Shown here: in pieces, positions 20,003-22,685 of the stretch
Numbering within the stretch: the stretch's first letter is position 1
Layout of the letters: the number at the start of each line of letters is the position of its first letter
Assembly (NCBI GenBank): GCA_002491825.1
Contig: DKWR01000053.1
Coordinates: forward strand, 10,706 to 33,390
Direction of reading: 5' to 3'
Length of the DNA: 22,685 bases
Origin: Ruminococcaceae bacterium UBA7147
GTDB taxonomy: Bacteria > Bacillota > Clostridia > Oscillospirales > Acutalibacteraceae
Program-made: the position numbers and the translations under genes
The notes under the pieces: model-generated
What the model saw: only the letters and a program-made list of their open reading frames with translations
What the model was told of the DNA's origin: nothing
Database searches by the model: none

Positions 20003-20845
20003 TTAACTGCTAACTTTTTTGTACATTCGTCTGAAAAGGAAAAACAGTCCGACTGAAACGAGCAAAAAGAACAGTGAAATGAACAAAACTGCAATGCATA
20101 TGCTGTTTGCAGATTGTACAAACATATTATAAAGTGCACGGGAATCAAGATTTAAATGAGAAATCTTACCCGTAATCATTAAATATGCAGGAATAATTCC
20201 CAAGGTAAGGAATGCGCCCGATGTCGCATAGCAGATATATTTAATGCCTCTGTGCTTCCATTTATTCGCAAAGATAAGCACAACGCAGATAACGCCTGCA
20301 AGCACCACAAGACCGACAAGAATAAACGGCATTGCATTTTTTGCAGTCAGAAAGTACGCAGAAAGTTTTGAGAAAAGAGGAATTTCAAGCGAAGAACGGT
20401 AAATCTGTGCCGCTTTGTTTACAAGCTTATCACGGCTTTTTCCGTTCACATTCTTGATGTTGTTTTCCTGAATATACTTATCCAGCTCTGCGTTAAAGCT
20501 CTGTTTAAAATCAGTTGTATCAATCTTTGCGCCGTTGCCCGAATAGTAATTGTCAAGATACTCTCTTGTGTCATCGCACAACATAACCTCGTCAATGAAA
20601 TCGTCAAAGAACTTTTCGTCAAGTCCGCTGGCATATCCGAGATCGATAAGGCTTGTTGTAATTTCGTCACTCTTGTCAATAAAATAGTTTGAGGAGTTCA
20701 TATTGTCAAAAATAAACTCCGGATTAAACAGCGTAGCCTCAAGCACCGTACAGACTGAGAGCAAAAACAAAATCAAGGTCAGCAAAAACGAAAGCACGAT
20801 AAATACTGCGTTTCTGACTCTTGAAGAAAAGGGTTTTTTAGCCAT
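20003..20845 (-). CDS. Four-TM membrane protein in the sortase operon
   Basis: I do not recognise a named family. The 280-aa protein has a membrane helix at about 12-36, an extracellular region of about 130 residues (38-168) rich in Asp, Asn, Tyr and Ser, and three further helices at about 171-193, 202-225 and 248-271, ending with a basic tail (RRMYKK). GGAGG lies inside the end of the sortase gene and the start is only two bases after the sortase stop codon, so the two are certainly co-transcribed. It may help substrate presentation or form part of the surface assembly, but this rests only on position. The outside loop has no catalytic motif that I can see. Confidence 0.78.
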   Translation of the reverse strand: MAKKPFSSRVRNAVFIVLSFLLTLILFLLSVCTVLEATLFNPEFIFDNMNSSNYFIDKSDEITTSLIDLGYASGLDEKFFDDFIDEVMLCDDTREYLDNYYSGNGAKIDTTDFKQSFNAELDKYIQENNIKNVNGKSRDKLVNKAAQIYRSSLEIPLFSKLSAYFLTAKNAMPFILVGLVVLAGVICVVLIFANKWKHRGIKYICYATSGAFLTLGIIPAYLMITGKISHLNLDSRALYNMFVQSANSICIAVLFISLFFLLVSVGLFFLFRRMYKKVSS

Positions 20846-20847
20846 AA

Positions 20848-21570
20848 TTACTCGCCCTCCTCTGTGCTTTTATCAATCGGAGTACCCGAAACAAGTTCTG
20901 CATAAACAAAAAATCTGTAATCGGTAAGTCCAAGCTCGTCAAACGGATAGCAGGTATACATAATCAGATTTTCATAACTTGCATTTAAGTCATAAGCAGT
21001 CCTGTCGGTTGCCTTTTTTACGTCTGTACCGGTAATGCGGTACTCGTAATTGCCGTAGCTTGTGCGGATAACAACAGTTTGTCCCTTTTCAGCGTATTTT
21101 AGTCCGTTGAAATAGGTGTTGTTGTGACCTGCAACAAGAATTGTTCCGCCGTAACCGGGAATAAAACTGCCGTTGTAAATTCCGACTCCGTTACGCAGTG
21201 CAACCTCGCCGTCACCGAAAAACAGCTTATTATCAATTCCGCATTCCTCAATGATAAGCTCGCCGAACTGATTGCCGTAGTTGGGGTATTCAACAGCGTC
21301 GTTTTTTACGTATGATTTCTTATCTTCTTTTGTTACCGTGGGTAAAGTTGAGTTTTCCGAAACAGGCACAAAAATATTTTCATATTCGGTGGAGTAATCC
21401 TTTTCATTGTCAGAAAAGAACATCCCCGCCGCAGAAAGAATAGTTGAAAAGCTCGGAGCAAGCGCCAGATAAAGCACAATATAGGTTCCGAACAAAAAGA
21501 TAATGGGAAGAATTATAAAACTCTTCCCATCAAATTTTTTATGCCTGTGTCTGCGTTTTTTATCAGACAT
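20848..21570 (-). CDS. Sortase, class D-like, membrane-anchored transpeptidase
   Basis: Sortases cleave a C-terminal sorting signal and join the protein to peptidoglycan or another surface protein. This 240-aa enzyme has a basic N-terminus, a membrane helix at about 18-38, a linker, and a catalytic domain of about 100-228. The triad is complete: H149 in LVAGHNNTYF, C207 in IMYTCYPF, and R219 in LTDYRFFVY. The TxTC-like context and compact domain resemble class D enzymes, though the class needs a tree. The gene sits six bases after a gene for a small protein with a sorting signal (NPIKTTG) and two bases before a four-TM protein gene. It is therefore probably a dedicated, not a housekeeping, sortase. 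The site of attachment is unknown. Confidence 0.9.
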   Translation of the reverse strand: MSDKKRRHRHKKFDGKSFIILPIIFLFGTYIVLYLALAPSFSTILSAAGMFFSDNEKDYSTEYENIFVPVSENSTLPTVTKEDKKSYVKNDAVEYPNYGNQFGELIIEECGIDNKLFFGDGEVALRNGVGIYNGSFIPGYGGTILVAGHNNTYFNGLKYAEKGQTVVIRTSYGNYEYRITGTDVKKATDRTAYDLNASYENLIMYTCYPFDELGLTDYRFFVYAELVSGTPIDKSTEEGE

Positions 21571-21576
21571 TTAAAA

Positions 21577-22164
21577 TCAAGCTCTTTCTTTTTTAGTTTT
21601 TACAACAAACATTGCGCCGCCTGCTACGAGAACAACTGCAACTGCACCGAGTGCGATAAAGCCGAAGTAGTTTACGTCAGAACCTGTTGTCTTAATGGGG
21701 TTCTCTGAAACAGCACCTGACTTTGAAAGTGTAGGAACTGCGCTGAATGCTACTTCACCTTTAGGATCAAGAACTGTAAGCTTTTTAGTTGTCTTGTCAT
21801 ATGACATTGTCATATCAAGAACAGCAACAGCCTTTTCACCGTAAGCGAGAAGCTCCTGCTTCTGAGCAAATGAAAGGTCTGCAATATTTGAAGCACCTGA
21901 ATTAGCAAGGAAATTCTTACCGTCTTTGATAACAGCGATAATGTCCTTTGACTGTGCCTCTGTCATATCAATTGTGTTGAAATAGTTTTCAGCCTGATTA
22001 ACATATTCAGTGGGAATAACCATTTCTCCACCCTTCATTGCAACTGATGTCTTGAGTTCATCAAGAACAGCCTGCTCGCTGCTGTTAATACCTGCCGCAA
22101 AAGCGGTAACTGCAGTAGCGGCAACAAGAAGAAGTGCAACAAAAATTGCCGATAATTTTTTCAT
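21577..22164 (-). CDS. Small surface protein with a non-LPXTG sorting signal
   Basis: The 195-aa protein has a signal peptide (MKKLSAIFVA start, cleavage near AFAAG, residue 24), a helical, charged central domain of about 26-140 beginning SSEQAVLDELKTSV, and a C-terminal sorting signal: NPIKTTG (155-161), a hydrophobic helix (167-188) and the basic tail KTKKERA. The expected substrate motif LPXTG is replaced by an IKTTG-type sequence. I recall similar small proteins beside class D sortases in other Clostridia, but cannot verify it here. It heads the operon, with AGGTGG nine bases before the ATG and a good promoter. The role is unknown; a surface-attached or cell-wall-linked protein of around 130 mature residues is expected. 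Confidence 0.82.
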   Translation of the reverse strand: MKKLSAIFVALLLVAATAVTAFAAGINSSEQAVLDELKTSVAMKGGEMVIPTEYVNQAENYFNTIDMTEAQSKDIIAVIKDGKNFLANSGASNIADLSFAQKQELLAYGEKAVAVLDMTMSYDKTTKKLTVLDPKGEVAFSAVPTLSKSGAVSENPIKTTGSDVNYFGFIALGAVAVVLVAGGAMFVVKTKKERA

Positions 22165-22242
22165 AATCTTCTACCACCTTTTATTTTTCTTTGTACCTTA
22201 TGTACATTACCGACGAAATAAATCATAGCGATTTATAAATGA

Positions 22243-22271
22243 ATAATATCACTACTTTTTTTATTTGTAAA
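22243..22271 (-). promoter_or_regulatory. Sortase operon promoter
   Basis: On the minus strand TTTACA (22271-22266) and TATTAT (22248-22243) are 17 bases apart, with an A-rich spacer, about 80 bases before the first start codon. All three downstream genes are spaced by six bases or fewer and should be transcribed from here. Confidence 0.65.
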
Positions 22272-22279
22272 GCTTTTTT

Positions 22280-22685
22280 TGCTAAATTTTGAAAAAAATA
22301 TATTTTTATTGAACACAAAACAACAAATTATGACTTTTATCGCATTTCAGAACAAAATATAATCATTCCGATAGCAAAACGCAAAATATATTCACTTTAT
22401 TTATCAGTTTTTATTGTGCGCCGATTGTGCATTCGCTGTTTTGGATTCAAGAATCAATGTTTCTATTATATCCTTCTGTCTTGGAGATGGTATAATATTC
22501 CTGTTGAATTTTGTCGTTTTTTCCTATATTTTATAATAGGCAAATCCATTTATTAACTGCATAAGGAAAAATTGTTTTGTACAATAAAATATTTGCTTTT
22601 TTATTCAATGATTAAGTAATTCTTTTGCATTACTTACTAAATCAAAGTTATTTCAACATTATTTTTGTTTTTTATTGAAATTATT
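22280..22685. other. AT-rich intergenic end of window with little content
   Basis: No complete gene is visible in this 400-base stretch. A small inverted repeat, TAAGTAAT and ATTACTTA, lies at 22613-22636 without a T-run. On the minus strand, 22523-22404 has a 39-codon open stretch with protein-like composition but no start codon; it may be a coding remnant. Nothing else stands out. Confidence 0.5.

Noticed and set aside
22613..22636. Hairpin TAAGTAAT/ATTACTTA considered as a terminator
   Set aside because: Short AT-rich stem without a T-run on either side; chance occurrence is likely in this composition.

Overview
The window looks like part of a Firmicutes (Clostridia) chromosome, most likely a gut Ruminococcus/Oscillospiraceae-type organism. 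The reasons are AGGAGG-type ribosome binding sites, TTGACA/TATAAT-type promoters, protein families typical of Gram-positive envelopes (LytR-CpsA-Psr, YfhO, LicD, sortase plus sorting signal), and many short dispersed palindromic repeats between genes. I see no rRNA, tRNA, CRISPR array, transposase or phage gene. Species assignment is inference.

Layout: (1) 1-9976 is mostly housekeeping and envelope genes: an LCP ligase and a YfbR nucleotidase on the minus strand, then on the plus strand YfhO, a PepV-like M20 dipeptidase, a DUF975-like membrane protein overlapping a GT2 glycosyltransferase, a LicD phosphotransferase and an AlkD-like DNA glycosylase. LCP, YfhO, GT2 and LicD all belong to families that build or decorate cell-wall glycopolymers. 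The gaps hold at least four kinds of dispersed repeat; one forms the 3' end of yfhO and one abuts the licD start. (2) 10009-12825 (minus) holds a Phd/YefM-RelE/ParE toxin-antitoxin pair and an unusual ECF sigma factor fused to a transmembrane helix and a large extracytoplasmic domain. (3) 12826-15445 (minus) is a secreted protein with five BIG2 Ig-like repeats; its 3' part is in another frame, and the locus is bracketed by two nearly identical terminators. (4) 15637-19310 holds a coiled-coil acidic protein (minus), then on the plus strand a CpXC zinc-binding protein, an unrecognised three-TM protein and a TatD nuclease. (5) 19406-19983 is a second toxin-antitoxin cassette (ribbon-helix-helix/RelE) bracketed by two copies of one terminator-like hairpin. 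(6) 20003-22164 (minus) is a compact operon of a small sortase substrate, its probable dedicated class D-like sortase and a four-TM protein. The last 520 bases are AT-rich with only the operon promoter and a possible coding remnant.

The observations I would follow up first are the sigma-TM-sensor fusion, the sortase module with its IKTTG-type signal, the two accessory cassettes each flanked by duplicated terminators, and two clean operator-like arrays in the toxin-antitoxin promoters. Functions are assigned from motifs and recalled family features only; no database search was possible.
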